Shown here: positions 34,208-46,525 of the stretch, piece after piece
How the letters are laid out: every line of letters begins with the position of its first letter
How positions within the stretch are numbered: position 1 is the first letter of the stretch
Origin: Anisodus tanguticus
Taxonomy: Eukaryota; Streptophyta; Magnoliopsida; Solanales; Solanaceae
Direction of reading: 5' to 3'
Length of the DNA: 64,000 nt
Assembly (NCBI GenBank): GCA_034509755.1
Contig: CM067539.1
Span: forward strand, 61,824,513 to 61,888,512
Translations under genes and position numbers: made by a program
The notes under the pieces: generated by a model
The model's database searches: none
What the model was told of the DNA's origin: nothing
The model's input: the letters and a program-made list of their open reading frames with translations, nothing else

Positions 34208-34914
34208 AGGGGTCGTTTGGTAAATTGTATTAGAGAAAATAATATATGCATTAGTTTTGTGTATTATAAATATCTTATTTGGTACACTGTTTTATTCTAT
34301 GTATAACTAATATATCCTATGTTGGTATTATCATATGCATAATCACTGCTAGAAAATCACTATTTTTCTACTGAATTTCCCTCTGAGAAGTGTTCAGTGA
34401 CTATTCCCACTGAATGTCGGTGGCAAAAACATAAATAGTAGTGTGAACACATGAAGAAATTAGAAAGTTTTCCAGTGTCTTAATGGAACTTGTTTCCCAC
34501 CATGCGTTTTCTCAGTGATTTCCCAGTGAGCTAGTTCGGTGGGAATGAGGACGGAAAATCATATTTTATAGCACAAATTTTTCACTGAATATCGATGGAA
34601 AAAAACTTTATTTCTAGTAGTGAACTAATACCTAGCAAACCACGACATTAGCAATGCAATGAGTTTTAATGCATGCATAAGCATGGTAAAGACACAATTG
34701 TCCATAAAGTCCCTCAAATAGTATAGTATGGAGAGTGTTTTTGTAAACAATCAATTATATTGAGAAATTATGCAATATATGTTATTTCTAATACACTAAA
34801 CCAAATAGTGGATAAAAAATAATCTCTGCATAACTAATGCCAGCATTACTAATACTAACATTAATAATACACCCTATTCAACATTATTCTTATACATTCT
34901 ACCAAATGACCCCT
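34208..34914. mobile_element. hAT-like MITE carrying a nested CACTA MITE
   Basis: Ends AGGGGTCGTTTGGTA and TACCAAATGACCCCT are inverted repeats of 15 bp with one mismatch. The body is non-coding and contains a second element at 34344-34622. I could not match an 8-bp target duplication. Confidence 0.7.
34344..34622. mobile_element. CACTA-type MITE nested in the hAT-like MITE
   Basis: Ends are CACTGCTAGAAAATC and TTTATTTCTAGTAGTG. Inner words such as TTTTCACTGAATATCG recur in both orientations. Non-coding. The 3-bp flank (AAT / AAC) is not a perfect duplication. Confidence 0.65.
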
Positions 34915-35077
34915 AACAATATAAATCATATTTACACAATTAATCAGATCATATATAAAATAACTATAAGTAATTCTTTTCAATAAACATTAATTGACAA
35001 CATAATAAACATATAAGGTATCTAACCTATTATTATCTATGCATATAACTTATATCCAAATAGGAACTTGATATATT

Positions 35078-35488
35078 TGTTAGAATTTACGTCCCAAATC
35101 CTACCTAATCAGAAAAAAGTAAATAAGTGAAGAACAAATAACACACATAGATTTATAGTGGTTCACTCTCAGTGTGAGAGCTATGTCCACTTTGCCGCTG
35201 CATATTTTACTATAATGGAGTTTTGAGTTTACAATTCTCTCTTTCTATTTTTTTCGACCACACTTAGAAAGAAAAACGGTGCCTTAGTTTATATATATAG
35301 TGAAAATAGAGCGAACATAATACAAGCCTAAAATTTCCAAATACCATCCACTAAATACCCGCCCCCTACTCCCCCGGGAGGGGGTTTACCACTCCCGCGC
35401 CGACCTGGTCGCTCAGGTCGATCAGCGTTTCACACTCTACGTAATGTCTTCATAGTGTCGGCGGTGAATTAGGCTCCATAACTCAATA
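35078..35488 (-). repeat. 3' LTR of the deleted copia element
   Basis: Matches 38001-38414 over nearly the whole length, including the TATATATA box region near 35300 and the GGGAGGGGGTTTACCA block. It ends AATA instead of AACA. Confidence 0.92.
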
Positions 35489-36049
35489 ATCTCCCACTTG
35501 GAGACTAATTTCAATCATCTGTCTCCATCTCCAGCGGCGACTACGATCCTCATCCAAGAAGTCCAACTAAAGTTGCACACAACTTCAGTTTATCATTCGG
35601 CACGGCCTTCGTCAGTATGTCTGGTGGATTCTAACTCACTGGAATCTTCTCAAGCACTAATACTCCATCTTCCAAAGTCGATCAGATGAAATGGTACCGA
35701 AGTTGTATGTGCTTCGTGCGAGCATGGTAAAACGGATTCTTTGCCAAATGAATGGCACTCTGGCTATCACAGTATAGCACTCTCCCCTCGTTGTCCTGAT
35801 CCAATTCCCGCAGAAAAGATTGTAGCCACATCATCTCCTTCGTGGCCTCCATCACGTCAACGTACTCAACCTCACAACTAGACAGAGCTACTATCTTCTA
35901 CAATTTTGAAACCCAGCAAATCGTAGTACCTCCGAATGTGTAAACATACCCGAATGTGCTCTTTCTACTATCAACATCACACCATTTTCAGCATCAACAT
36001 ATCACTGTAATCCTGTCTCTGACTTTTGAAATCACAAAGCTGAACTCGA

Positions 36050-36780
36050 GCTTCCCTTTAGATATTTGAAAATCCACTTCACAGTCTCCTAGTGTTGCTT
36101 TCCCAAATTGCTCATAAACCTGCTAACAACTCCCACTGCATATGAAATGTCTGGCCTTCGTACATACCATCGCATATATAAGACTGCAAATAGCAGAGGC
36201 ATAAGGTACCTTGTCCATATGCTTTATCTCGTTCTCGGTCACTGGCGACTGATCTTTTGACAAATGAAAGTGTCCAGCCAAGGGAGTACTGACTGGCTTG
36301 GCATCATCCAGGTTGAACCTCTTGAGAACCTTCTTCATGTATTCTTCTTGTGAGAGCTTGAGGCCCTCCTTACTTTTGATGATTCTCATCCCAAGGATTT
36401 GATTTGTGGATCTTAGATCCTTCATTGTAAATTCTTCTGACAACTTTTTTTCAGCTTATCAATCTCATGTAGGTCTGCTCCTACGATCAGCATGTCATCA
36501 ACATAAAGAAGCAGTATCATGTATGAATTTTCAAATCTCTTAAAGTAACAACAGTGATCTGCTTCACACCTGACGGACTCAACTTTCTTCATAAGGCTGT
36601 CAAACTTCTTATACCATTGTCGAGAAACACCTCAGATTTATTTTTCATAAAATAGACCCATAGCTTTCTACTTGAATCATTAATGAAGGTCACGTAGTAA
36701 TGTGATCCTCTGAGTGAGGGGACAGTGACAGGTCCCCACACGTCAGTGTGCATCAATTCAAGTTTCTCGACCTTCAATTC
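36050..36780 (-). pseudogene. Copia integrase start fused to late RT
   Basis: Integrase start ELMHTDVWGPVTVPSLRGSH and YFMKNKSEVF (36755-36620) runs directly into the RT segment around WYKKFDSLMKKVE and YMILLLYVDDMLIVGAD (about 36610-36480), then FTMKDLRSTNQILGMRI and PYASAICSLIYAM. The DDE core and the first RT blocks are missing, so the junction near 36610-36625 marks a deletion of well over 1 kb by comparison with full copia elements. Confidence 0.8.
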
Positions 36781-36810
36781 CCTACCTGCATTTGAAAAAC
36801 TTACTCGCTT

Positions 36811-37970
36811 CTATTTTCCGAGAATGGAGCTCTTACACATATGATGGTCCACCGACATCAGCTCTGGAATCATACTATTAGTCACTAAAAGCTTCATCCA
36901 TTTCTCGCTCATATGCCCCAGCCTGCAGTGCCACAACTCTATCTTCTTTGTGTTGTCAACAACAACGATTGTATCATGACAGTTCGTCATCATATAAAGA
37001 GTACCAATTTTCTTACCTCGACCAACCACCATAGCGCCCTTCATCACATTCCAGGACCCGTTACCAAAGTTAATATTATGTCCCTTATCATCAAGCTGAC
37101 CCACTGAGATCAGATTACGCATCAGTTTCGGCACATGTCTGACCTTTGTGATCTTTCACACGTGTCCATCTGACATCTTCAAATTAATATCATCAGTACC
37201 AACAATGTCTAAAGGCTCACCATCTGCCAAATAAATTTTGTCGTGATTCCCAGCAACGTAACTCGTCATTATATCAAGATGTGGGGTGGTGTGGAAAGAC
37301 ACTCCTAAGTCAAGAACCTAAGAGTCGATCGGGCTATCAACAGACAACAACAACACATCACCAATGTCTTCAGTGGCAGCATTAATTCCATTCCCTTTGT
37401 TGTCCTCCTTCTTCGGTGCCCTGCAATTCTTCTTGATGTGACCCGGTTCCCACAGTTCCAACACTCAAGTGTTTGCCAGGATCTGGATTGACCCCTGCCA
37501 TTCCTTGACTTCGACTTGCCCTTATTTCGATTGTAGTTTCTGTCATAATTTCTGCCTCTGTTCAAAGCATAACTTGTCGATGCTTCACCAGAATCTATCA
37601 TGTGAACCTCCTCAGCAAGGATACGATCTCTAACATCGTTGAATAGCTAAAGCTAAAGGTTTTATCCCTCTCAACAGGTGAAAGCTAAAAACAGTCTATT
37701 TCAGTTTATCATGTCAGTGGTGGTATTCTCCTTCGCCACGTTGTGAGCAACATTCTTCAACAGTGTCAATCGGATTACTCCTAGAACCTGTCTGTCAAGG
37801 AGATTCCAATCTGCATCATTCATCTCCTCTGACTTCGGGCTCAACGGTTGATGAAACTTTCTGCCATACAAATAGTCTTTAATCTGCATTCTCCAAAACG
37901 CATAATCTATACCATCGAATTTCCCGATGCCATGCGCCGAACAATTTTCGCCTCCCATTATTTTCTGAAT
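36811..37970 (-). pseudogene. Copia gag, zinc knuckle and protease region, broken
   Basis: Gag N-terminus with KFDGIDYAFWRMQIKDYLYG (37925-37865), a damaged zinc knuckle (LECWNCG, near 37460), protease-to-integrase linker PKLMRNLISVGQLDDKGH and LWHCRLGHMSEKWMKLL (37130-36890). Confidence 0.78.
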
Positions 37971-38000
37971 CGCAACACAACCTGTCGCTCTGATACCAGT

Positions 38001-38414
38001 TGTTAGGATTTACGTCCAAAATCCTACCTAATCAGGAAAATAGTAAATAAGCAAAGATTAAATAACACACACAGATTTATAGTGATTCACCATCAATGCG
38101 AGAGTTACGTCCACTTTGCTGCTGCAGATTTTACTATAATGAAGTGTTGAGTTTACAATTCTCTCTCTCTCTCTTTTTCGACCACTCTTAAAAAGAAAAA
38201 CGGTGTCCTAGTTTATATATATAGTGAAAACTAGGACGAACATAATACAATCCTAAAATTTCCAAAATACCCGTCCCCTACTCCCCCTGGGAGGGGGGTT
38301 TACCACCGCCCTTCCAATCCCCTCGTCGACCTGACCGCTCAGGTCGATTAGCGTTCCACACTCTCCATAGGGTCTTTATAATATCGACGGTGAATTAGGC
38401 TCCACAACTCAACA
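38001..38414 (-). repeat. 5' LTR of the deleted copia element
   Basis: Starts TGTTAGGATTTACGTCC, ends CAACTCAACA and is followed by the duplication ATATT. A CT microsatellite (38158-38175) lies in it. Confidence 0.92.
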
Positions 38415-38628
38415 ATATTTGCAGTCACTTATCTTAAACAAAAGCCGATAGATATAGAATTCTTCTTGTGAAAGCTAACAAGAATTCCTTCCGATCTTTC
38501 TCAAACTGTTCAAGCAAATTCAAGTCTCTCAACTTTCAATTTCCATTTTCCTTCCATATTTTCAATAATAGTCCTAAATTCACATATCTAAATCTTAGGT
38601 TTGAATTAAACATCTTGCATACATTATT

Positions 38629-38757
38629 AGAAAATCGCTAATTTTCGACAGACATACTATAAAAAATTTGGTTCGCCGGTAAGGAATTTTCAGTAAAAAT
38701 GTTACTACTTACAAAGCCAATTTTCGATGGAATCTGTCTAGAAATTAGCGATTTTCT
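38629..38757. mobile_element. Short foldback MITE
   Basis: AGAAAATCGCTAATTTTCGA at the left and the complement of TTAGCGATTTTCT at the right form terminal inverted repeats around a 129-bp body. No coding sequence. Confidence 0.6.
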
Positions 38758-39251
38758 GGGGTGATAAATTAAACATCTTTCATATGCAACTCAATAATTT
38801 TATGGTGGGTACAAAAACAACAACAACGGCATCTTTTATTGCACTGAAACCTGTGGCGTCTTGTCTTCTATACTTTTGTTGGCATCCAAGAGACATATTA
38901 ATCCACAAGTCTTTCTCAACAAATATATTCTGCAAGAAAACGAATCCCATATACTAGAGGTACCACAATAGCATGGGATGTTTATGTTTGAAGATTATTA
39001 GTTGTCTTTTTCTTCCTTTGATGTAAGATTTGTCCAACTTTTATTTTCTAGGAAAAAGAGATAATATAGAGTTGTAGAATTACAACTGTGAGTGTGTATT
39101 GTATGGTCCAAAGCTAGTAACCATCCTTTTGTCCCTAAATGTACCCTCACAATATTTAGTTTCATCCGAGACAGATTCAGAATTTTTAATTTATAAATTC
39201 TGGATAATAATTATCTTTGCTTACTAGGTTATAAATAGACAATTTACAAAG

Positions 39252-39770
39252 CACTACAACAAATGTGATTTTTATCTATGAAATTACTAGCTACGAAATG
39301 AAAATCGCCACCAATTGTCCATTTTTCGTGACGAAAATTATATTTCGTCTTTAAATACATCAGGCACATACTTTTAGTGACGAAATTCAAAAAATTAGTT
39401 ATCAATGACACATTATTTTGTCATTATGTACCCAATTCGTGACGAATCATTTTTTATCCTAAAATTAGTTAAATTTAGGACACGAAAAACTTTCAGTCAC
39501 AAAAAATATATTGCTACAATAGAGACTAAATAGTATTTGTAGTTAATCATTGTAATCTTTAGCCACAAAATTTTATATTTAATTTTGACCTTCATTTTTT
39601 TCACTAATAGTTGAAACAATTAGTGACAATTGTATTATTGTCTCTATTTAACGTACAGTTTAGTCACAACTAAAATTTATCACAAAAAATACAATTTTCA
39701 AACGGCTACAACTTAAATTTCGTAGTTAACTAGTGCAATTATTGGTTACGAAAAGTATTCGTAGTTTTAA
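39252..39770. mobile_element. Possible CACTA-like MITE remnant
   Basis: Starts CACTACAACAAATGTG and is filled with alternating GTGACGAAA / TTTCGTCAC-like words in both orientations, as in plant CACTA MITEs. A matching right end (GTTGTAGTG) is not present, so the border is a guess. Confidence 0.4.
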
Positions 39771-41191
39771 ATTAAAAGATCATCAACGATAGATATATCT
39801 TTGATCTGATAAAATAAAAATCAGAGTGTTCTGTCAATAAACATGCAACACACAAGCGGATTGGTCCATGGATTGGCTCTATTTTGCCAATGTTGGACAA
39901 TTAGGTAGAATTTTGAACCTTGCAATTGTAACCAGTCTATTTAACTCGCCATCCAAAATTATTTCAATTATAGCAATTAGTTGCCAGAATTGTCATTTGT
40001 TTTAAATTAAAATAAAATTCTTGCACAATTAAACCAAATTTAAATATAATTTTGAAAATTGACCAAATTGGAGTAAATTTAAGATTGAATTATGTATTAA
40101 ATTAATTAATTAAACTTTTTGGACTGAACAAAGATAAAAATAAATACACTAAATAGATTAAATATATATATAAATAAGCCGTAAATAGTTATAAGTTAGT
40201 AATTTTAAATATGTATGTAATTAGGCAATTCGTTTTTGAGCTGATTTGTAATTTCTAAAACATCAAATACATTTTGTACTTTAGAAAACAATATGTAATA
40301 AACTTACATAAATAAAATTAATACTTAAATTATATAAAGTATATGCATAATGTATATTAGGTTATTTTGCAGTGTGAAATGGTAAAGTAGCACATAAATA
40401 ATATGAAATTCTTTTTGAACTTTTATAATACTAATAATAAATAGATATTTCTACTTCATTTAAAATTCACGAAACTTAATAAATTAACTTGAAATGTGGA
40501 GTGCCGCATTTGGATGTCAACACATATATGCATAATAAATTATATGTTCAATAAAATATTTTGATTTTTTCTTACGTTATATAGGTGTTGTTCTAATTTC
40601 TACTCCATATCTCAAAAAACCATATATATATATATATTAGAATGATTTTTTGAGATATGGACAGTATAATTTTTGTAATGATTAGCCAAGTGCACATCTC
40701 TAATGACCGGTTATATTAAAATCATGATAGTAAATCTATCGCTAATCCATTACAATATATATATATATATATATTATGAAAAGTTTTACGATTTTTATTT
40801 TTTTTGTAGCTCTATCACATAAATTTGCATTATTATTTTTTTTCAAATAATTTGGTCATGCTTCTGCTACTATATTGGTAAGAATTACTGCGAGAAACAA
40901 TTTATCTCAGTCATTTTTTGTTTCATTTATTTGAACCTTGCAATTGTAGTAAATTTTGTTTGACTCGTAGACGAAATTATTTCAATCATAGCCATTAGTT
41001 GCTAGATTAGTCAATGTTTTAAGCTAAAATCAATCTCTTGCACAGCAAATTCAAAAGAATTGACCAAATTGAAGTAAAATTGAGATTGAGTTATGTATCA
41101 AATTAATTAATCAAACTTCGTGGACTAAACAAAGATAAAAATAAATATCGTAAATAGACTAAATATACAGTAATAAGCCGTAAATAGTTCC

Positions 41192-42458
41192 TGTTGGGAG
41201 ATTTTGCTCTATGGTACTTTATAAAGCAGTACGGGAAGTATTTAACTATTACAAGTATTCGAAAGGATAAATGAAGATGTCAATAGTTCAACTAGTAATC
41301 TGAAAATTACAAGATAACCACAAAACTGAAATTACGATTTTGTTGAAGACTGAAAAATGGAAACTGGTTTATGCTGAGTCGAGTGTAGCACTCTGTCCTT
41401 AAGACAATATTGCCCCGTATGTATCCTTTATACGTCCTGGACAATTTGTCTCCCAAGATAAAACAGCAATGGAACCCTTGAGCAAAGGAAACTCAAGAGC
41501 TACCGTGAAGAATATTGAGTAACGAAATGATGCTTGGAAGTTGTAGGAAGAAGATTTTTTCTGGTTGTGTATTTTCGTGCATATCAAGTGTGCTCAACAA
41601 TGGTGTAAGGGGTGTTTATATAGGTGAAGGAGGGGCTGAAAAACTGCTGAAAACGCCTCCATAATAGCCAAATAATGGCCATTATGGAGGTAGTAAAGTC
41701 ACCAACATAAATGGTGAAAGACCAACTGTTTTGGCCATTATAGGAGGAGTAATTCAGCCAAAATAAATGGCTGAATTGAGAGCTTGGACGTTTCTGCTTT
41801 GACTGTCGAAATTCCAACTTTCTGAAAAACTTCGGGGACCAAACTGTACATCTTGAAACTTCAGGGACCAAACTGTACATCTTGAAACTTCTGGGACCAA
41901 ACAAGACATCGAAAGAATTCTGGTTCAAACGTACGTACGAAACTTCGGGATCAAACTGTACTTCTGGCAAAGTTTTCTGGCCCAAAAAGATAATATCAGA
42001 AGGCCCACAGCCCACGGCCCGTGACCCGTGAACCCGTGAACCCGAGAACTCGGAACCGGAATCGGACCGGACGGGCGGGCGGCGGCGGCGCGCGTGTGGT
42101 CTTTCCTCGAACCGAAGCACATCTAGGTCCTCCCTCCTTTAAACACATGGGATACCCCTTGGGGTCCCAAACCCCAAACCAATTTCGAGTCTTATATACA
42201 CAACAATTCTTTCTTCCTCTACCGATGTGGGAGAATTACACACAATACCACACTTTCCATGCTTCAAACACCTTACTTCGTGAACCAATATCTCTTTCAT
42301 TACTCAATGAAATTTGACGATTCTTGGCCCTACGGTTATCTACGTACTTAGTAGATCATGCATGTGTGAAGAACCGGATTCTCCAACATACGTTACACTA
42401 GTGTTTAAGCCGTTAAAGTTGGTCGGTCGCAACTCCCGCCAAAGGCAAATTTCCAACA
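41192..42458 (-). repeat. 3' LTR of the complete family S element
   Basis: Bounded by TGTTGGGAGATTTTGC and GGCAAATTTCCAACA. On the - strand it has about five copies of the 30-bp repeat (41822-41965), the palindrome before the first TATA box, TATATAAA (complement near 41614-41622) and TATAAAG with the 14-mer (about 41397-41435). Confidence 0.94.
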
Positions 42459-42468
42459 ATCCCCTCTT

Positions 42469-45400
42469 GAAAGAGATTTTGGCGCACTCACATGGTGTCT
42501 TTTCATTTCCGAATATTTCGGCGGACCGATGTTGCATAAGGAGAGGTAGCCTCGGCTTTGAACCTTCCATAGTTGAATACCATCGGACTTACTTACTCGC
42601 GCGGTGAACGTGATGTCTTGAACCGTCGGTGTTTAGTGTAAGCCAAGACAACGGTACCAACACAACAAATTCCCTTACTCTCTTCTTCGTAATGTTTTGT
42701 CCGTTTTGGCCATGGACAACGTCTTGGATTCTTAAGTGCGTTCAATTTGAGGCGGCCCGTCCTCGCACTTAAATAGGTGGTCTCCTACAAGGTATCCTGC
42801 TATACCCCACTTCACAAGTGTTAGGAACCATTAAAAGTTTCCCAAAGACCTAACCTCAACTGTTGAGGATCATTACAGTTTTGAAAACTTAACCTTTACC
42901 CATACTGCAGATAGCACTTAACGTCTATCGCGGGAACGGCTTTGGATTTGGTGTTTCTTTTCGAAATCACTATCCGAAGTGCTCATGCTTCGACCGAAGC
43001 GATCAACCGAACCTTTACAACTTAGTTTTCCCATTGAACCAAATTACCGGGATCTCCGGTTCGTAAGGTTGGGTTTCCACCGTATTGGTTCGTATATTTT
43101 GGGTTTTAAGCCCATTCCCCTAGACAGGCGAACAACACTTGATCTCTAGGTAGTCCCTTAGTTTGTAAACAAGGAAGTGACACCCGTGATGATCAACGCC
43201 ATACGGTCTTATGTCTCCGACGGATCCCGACGATATGTCCGTACGCCGTCATCCGTCTCCTTCCTAAAGCCGATCGGCTAGCCACAGTGTATAACTGCTG
43301 AAGGCACGGGTTTCTCCCAATAAGGGACGTCCTCTAATGAGTCGTGAAGTTACTCAACTTCTTTCATGCTTTGTATAAAGCGATAAACTCCGATACCATC
43401 ATGAATCGGTCGATGCAAGTTTGCTTAGAGGATTTTCCAAGAACCACCATACACATTTACTTGTGGCTTTGGTGTTCTTCGGATATCGATGTCCGGTTGC
43501 ATCACCGTGTTCTCCCGAACCGCTGGACATCCGAATACAATAATCCGTAGATAAGCGAATAATTCGAGATATCGTCATATCCGACTTAACGCCTTCTATT
43601 GATCATGTATTAAGATCATCGGTGAACCTTAGTTCAACTAATATGTTTGTAGGACGATACCGTGGTCGGTTGTAGTGTGTACAATACATTGAACTACACG
43701 TGACCCGTGCATATCACTCCTTGTCTATGGGTGCACCATGATTCCAATCGGTTCTATGATTCATATCCATTGGTGGCTTCAACGAGACCGTCAACTATTG
43801 ACCGTCCGTTAGATGTCTTAGAAATTCAATTCCTAAGAAGTCATCTCGTGATACACATATCTTTCATATCGAGACTTTGTTTCAATATGATTTTCACTCT
43901 CGAGACCGTTGGTTTTCCAACCGTTGGCTTTCTAACTTCGAGTCAATGTTTCGTGATCGATTCATTGTTTCGTTTTATCCGAGACTTTCGGGACCAAAAT
44001 GTTAACATTTCGGGACCAAAATGAAAGTTCGGAAGAAGCCCAACAGTTCAAAGAAACCAAGTCGATCCTCTTCTTCCAACTCTTCGATTTGGAAGGTCAT
44101 TTCAACACCCATGCCATGTAAGATTACAATGGCCCTGGATGTGAAGCTACTCACAGGGGAGCACTTTTTACAACCCAAAGATTCTTTTCCCGGAGGAAGA
44201 TCAACCATTACACACGTATGGTTCCATATGATGGAATCTATTTCTCTCTTTAGCTTCTTTTCAAAACAGTGCTTTTTGGAGATGACAATTCTTTGTCAAT
44301 TGTCCATGGTTCGTTCTCAACCATACAAGCTAGAAGGACTGGAACAAGTCTTTGTCCCCTCTTTGCTCCGTCTTGGTTCAACATCTAGAATCCCTGAGTT
44401 CTGCAGATCTGGAATATTAAGTTCCGGATAGACAACAACTTTCGAGTCATGAAGATACGGAACGTCTAGTTCCGGACAGTCAGGCCCTCGCGGGTTCTTG
44501 TTAACCTTGAGCAATTACTCCTTTTTCCTTTTCCAAGGAAAGTTATCTCCAAAGAATTCAGCATTCTTTGACGCCAAGAGGCGATCAACACTACTGTTAT
44601 TTGCAGATCCAGTGGATATGCAATCTACAGTCTTAGGTCCAACTTGACATGTTTCAGTATTCCAACTTTTACCAAGCCACCCCACATAATTTGGGCGTAC
44701 GACTTTGCGCTTGGCTAACACCATTGGACTGAAGTGAGAAATGAGCAGTCGTTTAATGAACGATGCTTCACATTCTCCCCCTCTATCACTACGAATTTCT
44801 CAATCCGTAGGCTTAGTTGATATTCAACTTCTGCTTTGTAGCGCTTATCCGCTTCAACAACTTCATCTTTGCTTTTCAACAAACAAAGGATTCCATACGT
44901 TGTACCATCATCAATGAAGATCACAACGTACTTGTCTCCCCCCTCTATTTTGTATAAACTTCAAATCACCCAATTAGGTGTGACTAAGTTCTAGAGGAGC
45001 GGTGCTTCTTTCGCTATTTTCTTGACGGAATTTGGAAAGGTGATTTTGCCTCTTCATCTACCTCACATTTATTTAGAGGGTTTATGTCGACAGAAGGCAA
45101 CAATCTCAACATCGTTAGCTTTTGAATGACTTGCTATTTAACGTGTCTTAATCTATGATGGCATAGACGCACGGATTACAAATATATCATTCATTTGGCT
45201 ACAAACGTACTGTACCATTCTTAGTTATTACAGACTTATTGGATTAGTCTCAAATCAGATTTGACCAACAACGTCCTTTAACCAAGTTAGGAACATGTAT
45301 CACCTCTTTTAGAGTGATCTCATTCCTTGAAGTCCTATTGAGGACAACCTCTCCAGCCCCTTTGATTTTAGAGGTGGCGTTGCTTCACATGAGCAACCTT

Positions 45401-46185
45401 TTGCCCGTGGTTAGGGCGTAACCGGATCATATGTGATCTCGATACTCGGGTCCACTCTAGTTGCTTTGGCAGACTGAGTGTCCAATTTCTTTACTGCCTT
45501 TATTTAGGCCTTCAGATCATTTAGGACCTGGAAACTCTGGCCCACCTTACTAGGTGTCCATTACTTTTCCAATGAAATGAATTCTGGCACCACTCCAGTC
45601 GCCCGGAGGCTTTCTATGACTGAGTGTCCAATATCATCATATCAAAGGAATTTTGGCCCACTCCAGTCGCCGGAGGCTTTGTATGACCGAGTGTCCAATA
45701 TCATCCTATCAAAGGAATTTTGGCCCACTCCAGGTCGCCCGGAGGCTTTATGTGACTGAGTGTCCAATATCATCCTATGAAGGATCTTCTGCCAAATAAT
45801 ATGACATGCTCAACGTCATCAATTTTTAGACTTCTTCCGTTATAATTGGTGCCCAGATAATTCTTGGCGCTTACTTAAGAGTGGTAACAGTTTTCGCACA
45901 GTTAGTGGATCTTTCTCCATCGTATGTGCGAACATACTTTACACACTTTAACAATTACACTTAAAAGAACGGATCTTTTTAAGTCGTTTACAAAATCCAA
46001 TCTTTAAACGGAAAAGAAGATGAGATTAAACTTCTGATTTGTTAAAGCGTAAGGAATATAAATTATTTTCATATTCCTCCTTACTTTAATCCATTTTTAA
46101 TCAGACATAATTTAATCTTTATTCTTGACAAGTAAGAAAAATACTTATCATTTAATCCTTATTCTTGACAAGTAAGAAAAATACT
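42469..46185 (-). pseudogene. Shattered gag-pol remnants of the decayed family S element
   Basis: Recognisable scraps on the - strand: integrase-like FIDDGTTYGILCLLKSKDEVV (about 44924-44860), KTVDCISTGSANNSSVDRLL with the following linker (44640-44560), and the protease-side motif LTLKEVIHVPNLVK-like (about 45330-45290). Large pieces of gag, integrase, RT and RNase H relative to the element at 52972-59884 are deleted or replaced. Confidence 0.7.
45591..45793. repeat. Three tandem copies of a 67-68-bp unit in the decayed interior
   Basis: CACTCCAG starts copies at 45591, 45659 and 45726, each containing GACTGAGTGTCCAATATCATC or close to it. Looser single copies of the GACTGAGTGTCC motif also occur at about 45473 and 46230, and at the window start (complement near 13-25). 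Confidence 0.85.
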
Positions 46186-46511
46186 TATTCCAATTTCGGA
46201 TTCTGGCTCACTTCAGTCACTTCATCAGACTGAGTGTCCATTTCCTTCTCACCATTATTCGGATCCTTTGTCTGGGACAGATATAGGCCTTCTGCTACAA
46301 GATAGAATAACATCTTCACTCTTCTCCTCTTGTCCCAGTTGACATCCCCAGGCTCTCGAGAGCGCTTGTTTCCACCAGTCTTGGTAGCGGTGACACCATG
46401 AACACGTTCATCATCATCACTCTCTTCTACCAGAAAACCATTGCCATATCCAGATTTGGTCACACAACTTTTGACCGACATCTTTCGAACACTAATAGTA
46501 ATACTATACAA
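46185..46511 (-). pseudogene. Gag N-terminal ORF of decayed family S element, unusual first half
   Basis: A 108-codon frame starts near the 5' LTR. Its second half (KMLFYLVAEGLYLSQTKDP) matches the gag start of the element at 52972-59884 (KMLFYLTVMGMARFLTEDP). The first half, with ESDDDERVHG and NKRSREPGDVNWDKRRRVK, has no counterpart there. It is acidic then basic and could be acquired sequence or just drift. Function unknown. Confidence 0.5.
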
Positions 46512-46524
46512 ATATTGTCTTAAG
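46511..46524 (-). promoter_or_regulatory. Putative self-primer binding site, decayed-interior family S element
   Basis: On the - strand, one base after the 5' LTR, lies CTTAAGACAATATT. This is the exact reverse complement of AATATTGTCTTAAG inside the LTR (complement of 46732-46745). A tRNA site would begin TGG; this does not. The match stops at exactly 14 nt on both sides. Confidence 0.6.
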
Positions 46525-46525
46525 T

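Larger units (their letters stand above)
35078..38414 (-). mobile_element. Ty1-copia element with target duplication ATATT, internally deleted
   Basis: LTRs 35078-35488 (411 bp) and 38001-38414 (414 bp) share start TGTTAG and a common body. The 5-bp duplication ATATT flanks it (35073-35077 and 38415-38419). The primer site TGGTATCAGAG (complement of 37990-38000, two bases from the LTR) fits initiator Met tRNA, and AAGTGGGAGAT next to the 3' LTR is the polypurine tract. The interior is only about 2.5 kb: gag, zinc knuckle, protease region and the beginning of integrase are followed at once by RT near the YVDD block. Most of integrase and RT are gone. Non-autonomous. Confidence 0.93.
38420..39914. 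other. Intergenic AT-rich DNA with small inverted-repeat elements
   Basis: No coding signal. It holds the foldback at 38629-38757 and a CACTA-like start at 39252, listed separately. Confidence 0.5.

Noticed and set aside
35341..35420. GC-rich block that might be a CpG island or gene start
   Set aside because: The same block occurs in the partner LTR near 38270-38345, so it is LTR sequence.
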